From Meconema thalassinum (taxonomy: Eukaryota > Arthropoda > Insecta > Orthoptera > Tettigoniidae): DNA of 64,000 bases. The stretch's first letter is position 1. Each line of letters opens with the position of its first letter. The translations under genes were made by a program, and so were the position numbers. Positions 53,650 through 64,000 of this stretch are shown here, piece after piece. The notes under the pieces were generated by a model. That model made no database searches. It was not told where the DNA came from and saw nothing but the letters and a program-made list of their open reading frames with translations. Location of the stretch: contig OX336389.2 of assembly GCA_946902985.2 (NCBI GenBank), positions 146,681,099 to 146,745,098 on the forward strand, read 5' to 3'.

Positions 53650-55337
53650 TTCATCATCATCATCATCTTGTACAGTTTCCAGCCCCAGGCTGGGTCTGTT
53701 TGGAACATAAGCCTCGCCACTTAGTCCTTTCTTCCCACCACCTCTCCGCTGTCACTCTGGTCCAGTCCTCGCCTCTCTTCTTGACACATTCCTCCACTCC
53801 TTTCAGCCATCTATCTCTTGGTCTTCCCCTTGGTCGTTTCTTCTGCATCTGCATCTCATGTATCCTCTAGGGAAACTTCATCTCATCCATTCTCTTTAAG
53901 TGTCCATACCACCTCAGTCTTGATGTCTCAGTCCTACCTTGCAAGGGCTCCTCTTTCACCATTTCCCTGACCTTTTCATTCCTCACCCTGTCTCTTCTTG
54001 TTACACCGATCCTACTTCGCAGGAACTTCATTTCACCTGCCTGTATTCTGCTTATGTCTCTTTTCTTCATTGTCCACGTTTCTGAAGCATAGGTCAGTAT
54101 CGTGATATAGTAGCTTCTGTATAACACTTCCTTGCTTTTTTGTGGGAAATTTATTCCACACTAAGCTCCTAATGCTTCTCAGAAATGCTTCTGCCTGTCT
54201 GCCACGTTCCGTAATCTCTTTGTCATTTCTCCCATTTTCCTCCACTATACTTCCCAAGTACTTGAGACTTTCCACCTTCTTCAGCTGTCCACCTCTAAGT
54301 GTTATCCCACTCATTGGTCTGTCCCTTTTCCTGGTTGTTAACAGCATCTCACATTTACTGATGTTGAACTTCTATCCGTACTCTCCCACTGTTTCTTCCC
54401 AAGCCTTCAGTTGCTCCTGAATTTCCTCCTCCCTGTTTCCCCAGACCATGAGATCATCTGCAAACACCATTGCTTTCATCTTATCTTCTCATATCTTTCC
54501 TGCTATCCGTGTCATTACCTCGTCCATAGCCACAATAAAGAGAAGGGGTGACAGCGCACTACCCTGTTTCAGGCCACTCATTTGTCTGAACCAGTCTGTT
54601 CTTTCCCCTCCAACTTTCACACAACTCACACTTCCACAACACCTCTCCTTCACTCTGCCTACAATCCCTTTTTCCACTCCCATGTTTTCCATTGCTTTCC
54701 AAACCTTCTCCCTACAAACACTATCATAGGCCTTTTCGATGTCCAGGAAGGCCATCAACAGATCCTCTCCAAATTCGTAGTGGTGTTCCTGGAGCTGTCT
54801 CACTGAAAATATGAGATCCACTGTTGATCTACCAGGTCTAAAACCATACTGCTCCTCTCTCAATTATTTCTCCACTTTGGCTCGTATTCTACTTTCTAAT
54901 ATCTTTTCATATATCTTGGCACAGTGAGGTATGAGAGTGACTCCCCTGTAATTTCTGCACTCCTTTCTGCTTCCTTTCTTAAATATTGGGACAATTAATC
55001 CTTTCTTCCAATCTTCTGGGGTCTTTTTCTCCTTCCATATCACCCTCATCACACGGTACAGCCACTGTTTCCCAAACTCCCCTGTTGCCTTCACCATTTC
55101 AACACTCACTTCATCCACACCCGGTGCCCTTCCTCCTTTCATCTTGTCTATAGCGATCCCCAGTTCTCTCCAATTCAGGTCCTTTTCCATTCCTGTGTTG
55201 TCTTCTCCATCTTCCAATACATTGTCTTCCTCCCTATGACCATTTGGATTCAGCAAATCCTCAAAGTACTCTTTCCTCACCGTCTTGAGTGTTTCTTTGT
55301 TGTGTACCTCATTTCCGTTTTTGTCCATCATTACCAC
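53650..55337 (-). pseudogene. decayed LINE (RTE-like), RT and 3' region
   Basis: Minus-strand reading from 55337: GGRAPGVDEVSVEMVKA, WKKGLIVPIFKKGSR, NYRGVTLIPHCAKIYEKIL. Then a TAA at 54864 and, in the same frame, EEQYGFRPGRSTVDLIF, MAFLDIEKAYDSV (catalytic Asp), GLKQGSALSPLLF, and after a TGA the box AMVFADDLMVWG. Downstream are LKYLGSIVEENG, LRWYGHLKRMD and RPRGRPRDRWLKGVEE. The 3' end falls at 53650-53660 in a short (GAT)n tail, as in RTE-type LINEs. The endonuclease is absent (5' truncated). Several stops and frameshifts show it is dead. Clade is tentative. Confidence 0.85.
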
Positions 55338-55379
55338 ATCCTCTCACAGACCTCTTCTCTTACTGATGTTTATTCATTG

Positions 55380-57250
55380 ATTATTATTATTATTCGATTC
55401 GGCCATCTGTGGACCACGATACTTCAACCGCTTCCGTCCCTGAGCTTTAGTTCTATCCCAGAATTCCCGCATGAATTTTCTGTGAGCCTCCTTTCTTTCA
55501 TCAGTCCACTCTTTCCTTGTTTTCAGCTTTAGCTTTTCTGAGAATCGCCGGTGTGTTCCAAGTTTTCTCTGAAGAGGAGTACGTTCCTGGATGTCTTCAG
55601 ACGTGATCCCAACTTCTAGAATACCTCTTTCAATCTCGGTGATTCAAATTCCCTTCGTGTTCTTGTTTATAAACTGGGAAAAGGTACCGTTGGACAGTCT
55701 CTCAGAGTTTATGCGTCTTATGTGGCCATATAAATTAATCCTCCGTTTCCTTACGATGTCGGTTGTCCTTTCCATACATAGGTAGAGTTCGTTGTTGTGC
55801 CACCTCCTGAAATCTCCATTTTCCCTGATTGGTCCCAGTATCTACTTAGAATATTTCGTTCTTTAGTGTCTACGTTTTCAGTCAAACCTTTCCTGTTCAA
55901 AGTAAGGCATTCTCCTGCGTACAGGACTTCTGGACGAATAACTGAACAATAATGTCTAAGGTTGGCATTGAGTGACACTGATCGTTTATTATAAACATTC
56001 CTTGTTGGTTGGAAAGCAAATTCCACCTTGATGATCCTTGATGTGCATGCTTCTTTCTCAGAATTGTTTGGTGTTATCCACTCACCTAAGTACTTAAACG
56101 TCTCTGTCCGTTCGATTATTCCCTGCTCTACAATTAACTCCTAGGGGGTTAGCTTGATGTTAGTTATAAACTCCCTTCTCTGGAAGGAGATCTGGAGACC
56201 TGCTTTTCCTGCTTTGGTTTTAAGTTAGTTTTTTGTTTTTGTAGCAGTTTCTTGGGAATCAGAGAAGATCTCAAGATCATCTGCAAAAGCTAAGCAGTCA
56301 AGTGTGAGATGCATTCTCTTGCAGCCTATTCTAAGTCCATTCCCGTCCATTTCATTAAATATATCTTTGTGCCATTCTCGGATGACGTTCTCCAGTGCGC
56401 AGTTGAAGAGTAGAGGCGATAGTCCATCTCCTTGCCTAACACCTGTCTTGATTTCGAAGGCGTCTGAAATCTCTCCCCTGAATTTCTCTCAGGAGGTAGT
56501 TTTGGTCAAGGTCTGTTGAATGATTGTCCTCGTTTTGTTATCCAAGCCCATTTCCTTTAGAATTTGGTGGAGTGTATGTCGATCATTAGAATCGTAGGCC
56601 TTCTTGAAGTCACCGAAAGTCACTACAAAATTCCTGTTCCAAATCTTCTGACATGGAAGAATAGATTTAAGGTTATTGATATGCTAGGCACATGAGCGTC
56701 CTATTACTAAAGCCTTCTTGATATTATTCCCAGTTGTGAATCGAATTGTTTTTCAGCTTGTGTTTGAAAGGCTTTTGAGAGAATTTTGTATTTTATCGAG
56801 CGGAGCGGGATGCCTCGGCAATTGTTTACAACAGCTTTATCACCTTTCTTGTGAAGGAGATAAATTACGGCTGATGTCCAGTCACTTTGGAGTTTCTCGG
56901 TTTCCCAGATCTCTTAAATGATCTGTGTTAGTTTGTCAATCGCCTCATCATCTGTGGATTTCCAGAGTTCGGAAATTATAGTGTGTTTTCCAGGTGCTTT
57001 GTTGTTCTTTAGAGACTGGATTATCTTCCATCTGTTGTGGGTGGAGAGGAGTCTGGTTTGAAGTGGGTGGTGACTTCAATTTTGAATTGTAAATTTGGTT
57101 CCTCACAGTTAAGAAGAGAGTCAAACTACTTTGCAACGATCTGACAGTTGTCCTTACCGCTGTAAGAGAGTTTACCATTGTCATCTCTGAAGTGTAGACT
57201 TGGAGAGCAGTATTTAGTGAGGTTACGTTTGAAGGTTTTATAGAAATCAT
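55380..57250 (-). pseudogene. heavily decayed LINE copy (minus strand)
   Basis: Scattered LINE-like blocks in several minus-strand frames. A pre-RT FDSLLNCEEP-like segment lies near 57110. Near 56280 the equivalent of the FADD box is recognisable as LLSFCR-like remains with a frame change. Later come YSSRSPVRRRMPYF, ILGPIRENGDFRRWHNNELY (about 55780-55850) and the GHIRRINSERLS stretch, and an ERKEAHRKFMREFWDRTKAQGRKR tail near 55430-55500. Very many stops. It ends in a (ATT)n-rich tail at 55378-55393. It resembles the plus-strand LINE at 57300-58735, so both may be one family. Confidence 0.65.
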
Positions 57251-57299
57251 TTATTATTTAATAAATCTGAGGCAATATCGCTCTAAGCAGTCACTTAAA

Positions 57300-58735
57300 A
57301 GATATTTTCCAAGATCTTAGAACAGCATGAAACGAGACAATCAGATAGGAGAATACCAACCTGGTTTCAGATCATCAAGATCTTGTACTGAAATAATAAA
57401 AAACCTTACGACCATCCTCCAATACAGCAAGAAATGAGCCAGAAAGTGGGTAGTCAACTTTGTTGACTTCCAAAATGCATATGACTCTGTGGATAGAACA
57501 ATTCTCTTCAGAATCCTAGGAGAAATGGGACTTAACAACAAAATCATAAGGTTGGTACAAGCCAACCTGTGCAATACTACTTCCTGAGTAAAGTTTCGAG
57601 GGCATCTCTCGGAGACTTTCCCATTCAAAACAGGGGTGAGGCAAGGAGATGGTATATCTTGCATATTATTTAACTGTATTCTGGAAAATATTGACAGGGA
57701 ATGGACCAGAAACCTACCAGTCGACACCGGATTAAGGATGGGTACCAAAGTAGATAACCTAAGGATCCCTTGCCTAGCCTTCGCTGACGACCTGACCTTG
57801 CTGGCAAACGTCATGCAAGAGGCCACCACACCACTCCAAACACTGTACTTAATTGCGGCGAAAACGGGTCTGTTAATCAACACTGGAAAGACAGAGTTTA
57901 TTGCCAATATTCAAGACGCCACTAAAACATGAAAGTCGGTGACACTAACCATATCAAGAGAGTGAAAGCAGTAAGTTACCTTGGAGAATGGATCTCAAAA
58001 GATCACAGTGAAATACTGGCCCTGCAACAAAGGTGATCAAACTAAACAGGACATACTAAGCTTGCAGAAAACTATACGCCTCGTAACATCTGTCGATGAA
58101 TTTCAAACTAAGACACTCTAATGCAGAAGTCAGACCATAAATCCTCTACGCAGCTGAGTGCATGTATCTAACTAAGGGCCTTCGAGGAACAGGAAAGGAA
58201 ATTCTTGCGTAAAATAGTGGCACGAAGGATATTTTCAGACGGAAGACGATGGTTCAAACCGAGTTTTGTACTCTACAATCACCAGGAAAACCTCACCGAT
58301 GCCATCAGTAGGAGACGCCTGGCTTTCTACAGCCACCTGTGCAGAATGGACCACCACAGACTGTCTTATAAGATCTTTAAGGTAGCCAAGAAGGGTAAAG
58401 CCACTGGATCCTTGAGGATCAATAAAATTGAGAAGGATCTTGCAGAACTTAATATATAGCAAGACACAATAAATGAAAGGAGTCACTACCGTCAGTCAGT
58501 TGAAGCTAGCCTTTCCTCACATCCATTATAGAAGTTCACCACAACGCGTCTAAGAAATGCTCCGAGGAACGTAAGATAGAGCTCAGCAAGAACATGAAAG
58601 ATTACTGGTCCAAAAGAAAGGCTCAGAATTCAGCAAAAAAGCAGCCGCAAAACAATCCACCAAAAACACCAGAGAGCAGACAACAGATAAAGCACAAGCA
58701 CCGTGTTTCATAGGTGGCCCAAACGACAGAATATA
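57300..58735 (+). pseudogene. decayed LINE copy (plus strand), RTE-like
   Basis: Plus-strand blocks: YQPGFRSSRSCTEII (about 57355-57400), VVNFVDFQNAYDSVDRTILF (57450-57510, catalytic Asp), then the 99-codon frame 57636-57932 starting in RQGDGISCILFNCILENIDREW and containing CLAFADDLTLLAN (about 57771-57810). Further on come the SRRRLAFYSHLCRMDHHR frame (58205-58459) and a Lys-rich tail. Several frameshifts separate them. The GVRQGDGxSCxLFN pattern is typical of RTE/BovB-like RTs. It ends near an AT-rich (TA)n at 58730-58741. Endonuclease and 5' end are missing. Confidence 0.8.
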
Positions 58736-60500
58736 TATATATTTATTTATTGTTGAATTTGTATTTATTATAAATTCTTATTTATTGATTTTTACTATTT
58801 ATAATTAATTTCATATTCATTATCTATTATAATTATTATAATTATTATTATCCAACGTATAGGTTCACATTATAATGACACCTATGCGGGTAGCGGCATG
58901 TTTGGCTCACTCAAGGTCACGCCGTCGTTTCAACAAGAATATACCTGTCGAAAGTTAACACGCCAAGCTGTTGCAGGTGGCGGGTTTCACGTTACCGTTT
59001 CAATCAAGACCAAACCTGTTGCGTGACGTCAGAGGGTTGTGTTCATCCATATAACGTGGACTGATGAAATATTTATTTATTATTATTATTAAATTTTATT
59101 TATTTATTTATTAGGTATTTAATATTTATTAACATATTTAATATTATTCATTGATTATGGATTTTTTATTTTTGTTTCATTTTTTTATTATTATTGTTTG
59201 ATTTTAGTATTAGTACTGTACCGTATATTTTCATAAGGTTTTGTCCAGATACTGTAGTGGAGACGGCGAGAGACGCGGAGCAGTTGAGCTCGAGAGCCAC
59301 GCCGTGATTTTGAGAAGTGTCATTCGGGTTGAGATCGGAAATTACGAGCATTTCCGAGGGGATTGTCGTGCAGCTAGCACGATCAATAAACCTATATGTG
59401 ACGTATTGTCATATATCGATCAAGGCTACAGGATTGTTTTCACTGTTTTGAAGCGAATCAGAGTTATTGAAGATATTTCAAAGAATGTAGAACGCAGATT
59501 ACCATAGCAGAAAGCTTTTTTATATGAGGAATATATTATAACAAACGACATGAAGGAATAACATCTATCATGATTACTCCGTGCGAGTTATTGACACATC
59601 GAGATATCGATGAAAGAAAGGAATAGTGGGGGGTTGCTTGCTGTGGCTTTTGGCAGCCAGCAAAGCAACCTTACTTGTATTCTGATTGTCAAATGTGCAG
59701 TTACGCAACTTAGTCGGCGAGCTAGATCACAGGTGCCAAGCAGGCCGTGATTACTCCGTGTGGTGAAGGCTTGCGCTTATACTCGGGGAAGCCGAACAAT
59801 CTTTTCAAAGTGCATTATCTACGTGTAAAATATTTTGTGTCTCGACAATAGGCCGCGTACCGTGTACAAATACATATTGAAGCTACTATTATATAATGGA
59901 TCTGAGATACTTTCAGTACTGTTTTAAATGCATACTGCCATCTTGGTAAAGAAGAATTGTTTCGAAACGGGGCGCGGACTGACTTCATGTCTTTGTCCAG
60001 TGGCGTCCATATCAAGGCAGCCATTTCGAAACCCAGTGAGGTCTCCATCACAAGTAACAGCAACGTGTATGATTGCGCTGATACATGATAACACCAGGAC
60101 TAGTTAAGCTGTATATTATTCAGACATTAAATTACATATTCTCGTCTGAGATGTCAGCGGGGAGGTTTAACGTGTTAGTTATGACTTCCAGCCTGGCAGG
60201 CTAAATAATATGGGGTAGCTACATGTGATAAGCCTAAGCGAAATGATTGCCATCCACAACTGTATTTTCCTTAATGGAAAGGAGTCTGTTTTATCGACAC
60301 TCCAGTGGTTGCTTGCTGATGTCTTCATAAGCTACGACATGCGGGACAGTGCAATTCCTCGGGCGGAATATAACTTTTCTGGTGCGAATGATGAAGGCTC
60401 GGACGGTCGCTCGACAAGTGTTCGTGTGCGCCGCGTACCCGGATTCGATCCCCAGCTCCAAAGAAGAAGAAGAGTGTATTATCAGTGAACCATTTTTCAG
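58736..60500. other. unrecognised DNA
   Basis: AT-rich (TTTA/ATT)n-like stretches occur at 58735-58860 and 59065-59190. A tRNA-like B box (GGATTCGATCCCC) near 60441-60453 suggests a SINE fragment followed by an ATT-rich tail at 60510-60550. The 88-codon plus-strand frame at 59241-59507 has no recognisable motif and I do not call it a gene. Confidence 0.5.
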
Positions 60501-60556
60501 AATTCATTGTAATTATTATTATCATCATGATTATTATTATTATTATTATTGTCATG

Positions 60557-62359
60557 TGTTGTGACATCTCTATATTACGCCTCGAGTGTTTAAAAGTGCG
60601 CAGATTGTCTGTGTGTATCTCTCTGTCTAACGTTGTGCAACCCCTAGCTACATACTACCTAGTTCTCTCGTATTGGCTAGTGTTGTTGCTACCTTGCATT
60701 TTGTTGTGCAATTTGTTCTGCTATTGGCTCAGCCAATATTTGACGCGAGTTTGGTGCCACTCCCAAACTACGCATTTGATTTTTCTGAGAGGCTTCTCTC
60801 CCCTCTGGGGGGGACAGAAGCTAAGTCAGTCTTAGACGCGCCGAGATGTAAGGCGAACGTGTGTATTCGGGCAGAGGCCCACCCTCATGGCGCAGCGGAA
60901 TGTGAGTACGGCTCAATGTATTTCTATCTAACGCAATGTAATTGTTTTTGTTAAACGTTCCTTCTTTTGCTTAATTCTCTTTCCTTTTCAAGATGTTATT
61001 GTTAGTATTTTAATCCTTGAACCAGATCTCCGGGACCTTGCGTAATGTCATACGGCGGAGTTCTTTTTGTTGCTTTTGTTATGTGCCCTTCTCACAGTTT
61101 TATTATTTTGGTTAATACCTGCAAGATTCGAAAGTATTGCGTTTCTGCGTCTTGGCTTATATATATTTCCTGTCGGGCCTTAGTGCTCGTCTTTTGCGTC
61201 GGTGTCTCTTTGTACCACAAATGTTTCATTTGATTGGTAGCAATTGGACCTTTGTTTGTGGACAGTATGTGTGAGGTAACGGGACTGATGTCCAACGTCC
61301 CACTAATACGTGTCCCTTTTGTTTATAGAATATATGTGACGGTGGTTAACTGGGATTTTCTCCAGCTCCGATGTCATATTATTCTTTTTTTTATATGTCG
61401 CGTTGGTGCGGCATTATGTTGGAATATAAGCCTATTTTATTATAGCGTGCTTTCGATTTTTACCGGTCTCTTTCGTCCCAAGTCAATTGTAATGTAATGT
61501 ATCTCCGTATATCTCATTTTCCTTTTGTTTTGTTTTTCTCTTTCGATTTTCGCCGTATTACATAACTTAATTATAATTCCCCTTGTCTTCTCCTTCCTCC
61601 TATCTCCGTGAGATCTCTCTCCCCTTTGTTTTACTCCCCTCACTCCTCCCCCTTCCCTCCGGTATGTTTACATAACATCATGAAAAGCTTCGCGTCTTAG
61701 CAGTTCGAAGTTTGACTTTTTGCAAGTTTGTCGTTTCTCTCTAACTTTTGTAAGTTTCGTTTTATTTTCTTTCAAGTTTGTATCTTTTCGTTAGATTCAT
61801 GTTGTTGAGCGGTACTCAGGTTCTGTCGTGCTTTTCAGTTTTTTTTAAGTTTTTGAATTCTTTATTCTTGGTATTGGGTTTCTTTTGTATTACTGATCTT
61901 GTCATAGCTTGCCTTTTTCTTTGTTTTAAATAATATGTTTATTTCGTGTACACGCTCTTTCTTTTATCCTTAATACATTTTTATATTTTAAGTAATATAG
62001 CTCCCTTGTCTTTTCATTTCTTACATTTAAGTTCCCCTTCCTTATCCTTATCCTTATCTCGATTTCGTCAATCTTGTCTTTGTGACGTAACAAAGGCACG
62101 ATTAACACGGCTCTGGGATTTCTTTAATTAATTTTATGGGAATCTCGTTTTTGCACTTTTGATTATTCCATTAAGCAATTATTTGTTTGCATTTGGTTTT
62201 TTGGAAATCATCTTTTGCTCGCTCCGAAAACCTTGGGCCCAGCACCGGGTCGAGCAAGACGTCTTTTCCCCTGTCCATTTTGCGACCTTGTTGATTTTAT
62301 TCTTCCACTGCTACTCTGACGCGCATTATTATTATTATTAATAGACCTTTATCGGCGCA
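60557..62359 (+). repeat. probable LTR of an LTR retrotransposon running out of the window
   Basis: Starts TGTTGTGACATC and ends CGGCGCA (TG...CA) one base before a PBS-like sequence. The start is a best guess; the other LTR would lie beyond 64000. Pyrimidine-rich and AT-rich, about 1.8 kb. Confidence 0.4.
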
Positions 62360-62360
62360 A

Positions 62361-62382
62361 TGGTAGCAGATCGCGTGGTTGC
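62361..62382 (+). promoter_or_regulatory. candidate primer-binding site (initiator tRNA-Met-like)
   Basis: TGGTAGCAGA followed by TC and GCGTGGTT. This is the complement of the initiator tRNA-Met 3' end (ending CCACGCTCTGCTACCA) with a 2-base insertion. Such a PBS is common in Copia and some Gypsy elements. Confidence 0.45.
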
Positions 62383-64000
62383 GTGCGAAATCGTTCCCTC
62401 CTCACCTCTCTCAAGTTATTAACCTTTTATTATTTTTCTCTTCATTTACATTGTATTAAAATTTGTTTTTCTTTGAGTTTAAGGAATTCAGTGAATTGTT
62501 TTTCCCCACCCCTGAAGAAAGGGTGAAGTTACTTTCTGTGTGAACTACGGGCATCCAGGAAACCCATCTCCAAGGAAAGGTGGTTTAGTCCCTCAAGTAA
62601 ACAAGACATCCAAAAGACCCAGCTTCGAGGTGAACAGTGGCAACATATCAGTGAGTACATCGCATCGCTGGAACACGACACGTCACGGTATTGTAACCTA
62701 CTTTTATGTATTTGCTTCCTCTAGTAGACATTTGTTTAGTTAACGGTGATTTTAAGGCGACAGGAAATTTTGTTTGCTTTCTCTTCCTTTTCATTTCGTC
62801 AGTGTTGTGGACGTTTTTATTTTACTTTCTGTGAAGTAGAAAATGCATTTCTCTCAAGGGTTTGAGTCCTTACCTTTGTTGTAAATAGTCGCTTTGTTAA
62901 CTGTGATATTTCTCAGAACTCGCCTCACCCCTTCATACGTCTCAGTCTGGAACAGCTGCTGACAGGTTCCTTGTCATTACCGTACAGCCTAAAACCCCCC
63001 GCCCCTCTTTCTCCGAAGTTTTCCCCAATGAAGGTGGGCCCACTTATGGGAACCGTCTCTTTAAATACTACGGTCGCCCCGACCCACCTTGAGCCTCGCG
63101 TAATTATACTAACGTTTGATGTTAGTATAGTGTTTGTTGTTTCAGTTATGAATGAATGGTCTGTTGAGCTATTATGTGTGTTATGATTGGGAGTTAAGTT
63201 TGTTTCATAATTAGGGAGGGTGATTGTTTTATTTTTGTCAGGGGATTTCAATGTAGGTTTTCATTTAAAATTGTTTATATACGGTAAGCTTGATGTTACT
63301 ATATGTTCAGTATGGCAGTGTGTATTTCGTTGGGAAACCTGCTAGGTGAGGTCTTCGTCGGGATTAGGGTATGGGACCTGTCCCACGGCTTCGACGCCCA
63401 CTTAGGATGTACATAGATTCTACACGATTCGTCAATCTTTAGTATGGGATGAAGTTTGTCACGATGACCTGTAGTCCGTTATTTGAGTTTCCATGGTGTT
63501 CCAACGACTCATATTAGCATTCTGATGTAATGGGGAAATTTTGATTTGTTTATGGGAAGGAGTATGTATGTAGTGTTGTTGTTGTTGGTTGTATTTTGAG
63601 ATGAATGTGTGTGTCAATGAGTTTAATGAATTTTTATCAACAGTTATTTGTGGGTGGTTTCAAATTTAGTTCAATTTTGATTTTATACCCTATTCAATTT
63701 AAACTATATATATATATATATATTACGTACTAACTATTTATTCGTTTTTATTGGCAAACCAAATATACGATAAGTATTACTCAGAGATACCAACCATTTT
63801 AGGTCTACGGCTTCCGTGTTATGGGACATTGATGTTCGTGTGAACTACTCTGGCGTGCATTACCCAATTTTCTTATATTTGTATGGGATAGGCCATACCC
63901 TCTGTGTCTTTAATTTTTTTTTAATGCGGTACCTCTGAGGTCTACGGCCCGTATATTGACGCTGTAACCATTTTATTTTTGTGGGTTGGTAATATTTATT
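62383..64000. other. unrecognised sequence downstream of the candidate PBS
   Basis: It would be the leader of the putative LTR element, but no gag or pol frame appears before the window ends. The stretch 62985-63110 is GC-richer. A (TA)n run is at 63703-63722. Confidence 0.4.

Noticed and set aside
59241..59507. 88-codon frame with ordinary composition
   Set aside because: No recognisable domain, splice or promoter context; chance length in this base composition.

Overview
The window looks like repeat-dominated, gene-poor DNA from an insect with a large genome. It holds tRNA-derived SINEs with target-site duplications, BEL/Pao and Gypsy-type LTR elements, several decayed LINEs, a TA-flanked DNA transposon, satellite-like tandem arrays and degenerate TTAGG-type repeats. 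The only gene I see as intact is a tRNA-Leu(UAA). One C2H2 zinc-finger exon may belong to a host gene. SINE style suggests a polyneopteran (orthopteran or phasmid-like), but this is an impression, not a database result.

Layout. 1-5.0 kb: mostly unrecognised DNA with two minus-strand SINEs. 5.07-33.4 kb: one BEL/Pao retrotransposon on the minus strand (2.9-kb LTRs, 5-bp TSD GTTAG) inserted in the promoter region of a tRNA-derived SINE. Its integrase is split by a second LTR element at 9106-26083 (about 4.5-kb LTRs, TSD GTAC). That element keeps a coiled-coil Gag and the C-terminal end of a Gypsy-type integrase but has no protease, RT or RNase H. Its left LTR is split by a 4.8-kb TIR transposon at 13336-18153 (TSD TA). 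The transposon carries further SINEs and a 293-bp tandem array. The right LTR copy gives the empty site, so the order of events can be read directly.

33.4-38.4 kb: a stretch without genes, holding a dispersed inverted repeat, a ~230-bp satellite-like array and a SINE with a 12-bp TSD. 39.0-41.2 kb: a LINE whose 5' part is inverted, with a 13-bp TSD and A-rich tail, the hallmark of twin priming. 44.4 kb: tRNA-Leu. 44.6-50.5 kb: a giant palindrome (arms about 2.2 kb, spacer about 24 bp). Each arm carries a FLYWCH zinc-finger reading frame facing outward, 12-bp minisatellites, a tRNA-like repeat and a degenerate (CCTAA)n/(TTAGG)n block. The left arm is interrupted by a 1.4-kb element. The right arm abuts a Mutator-like transposase remnant at 50.5-51.5 kb.

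52.1-52.8 kb: an eight-finger C2H2 array with a frameshifted ninth finger. 53.6-58.7 kb: three decayed LINE copies. 60.5-62.4 kb: a probable LTR followed by a primer-binding site resembling initiator tRNA-Met. Apart from the tRNA, no metabolic or cellular gene is recognisable. The coding content is essentially mobile-element coding sequence, most of it broken by stops and frameshifts.
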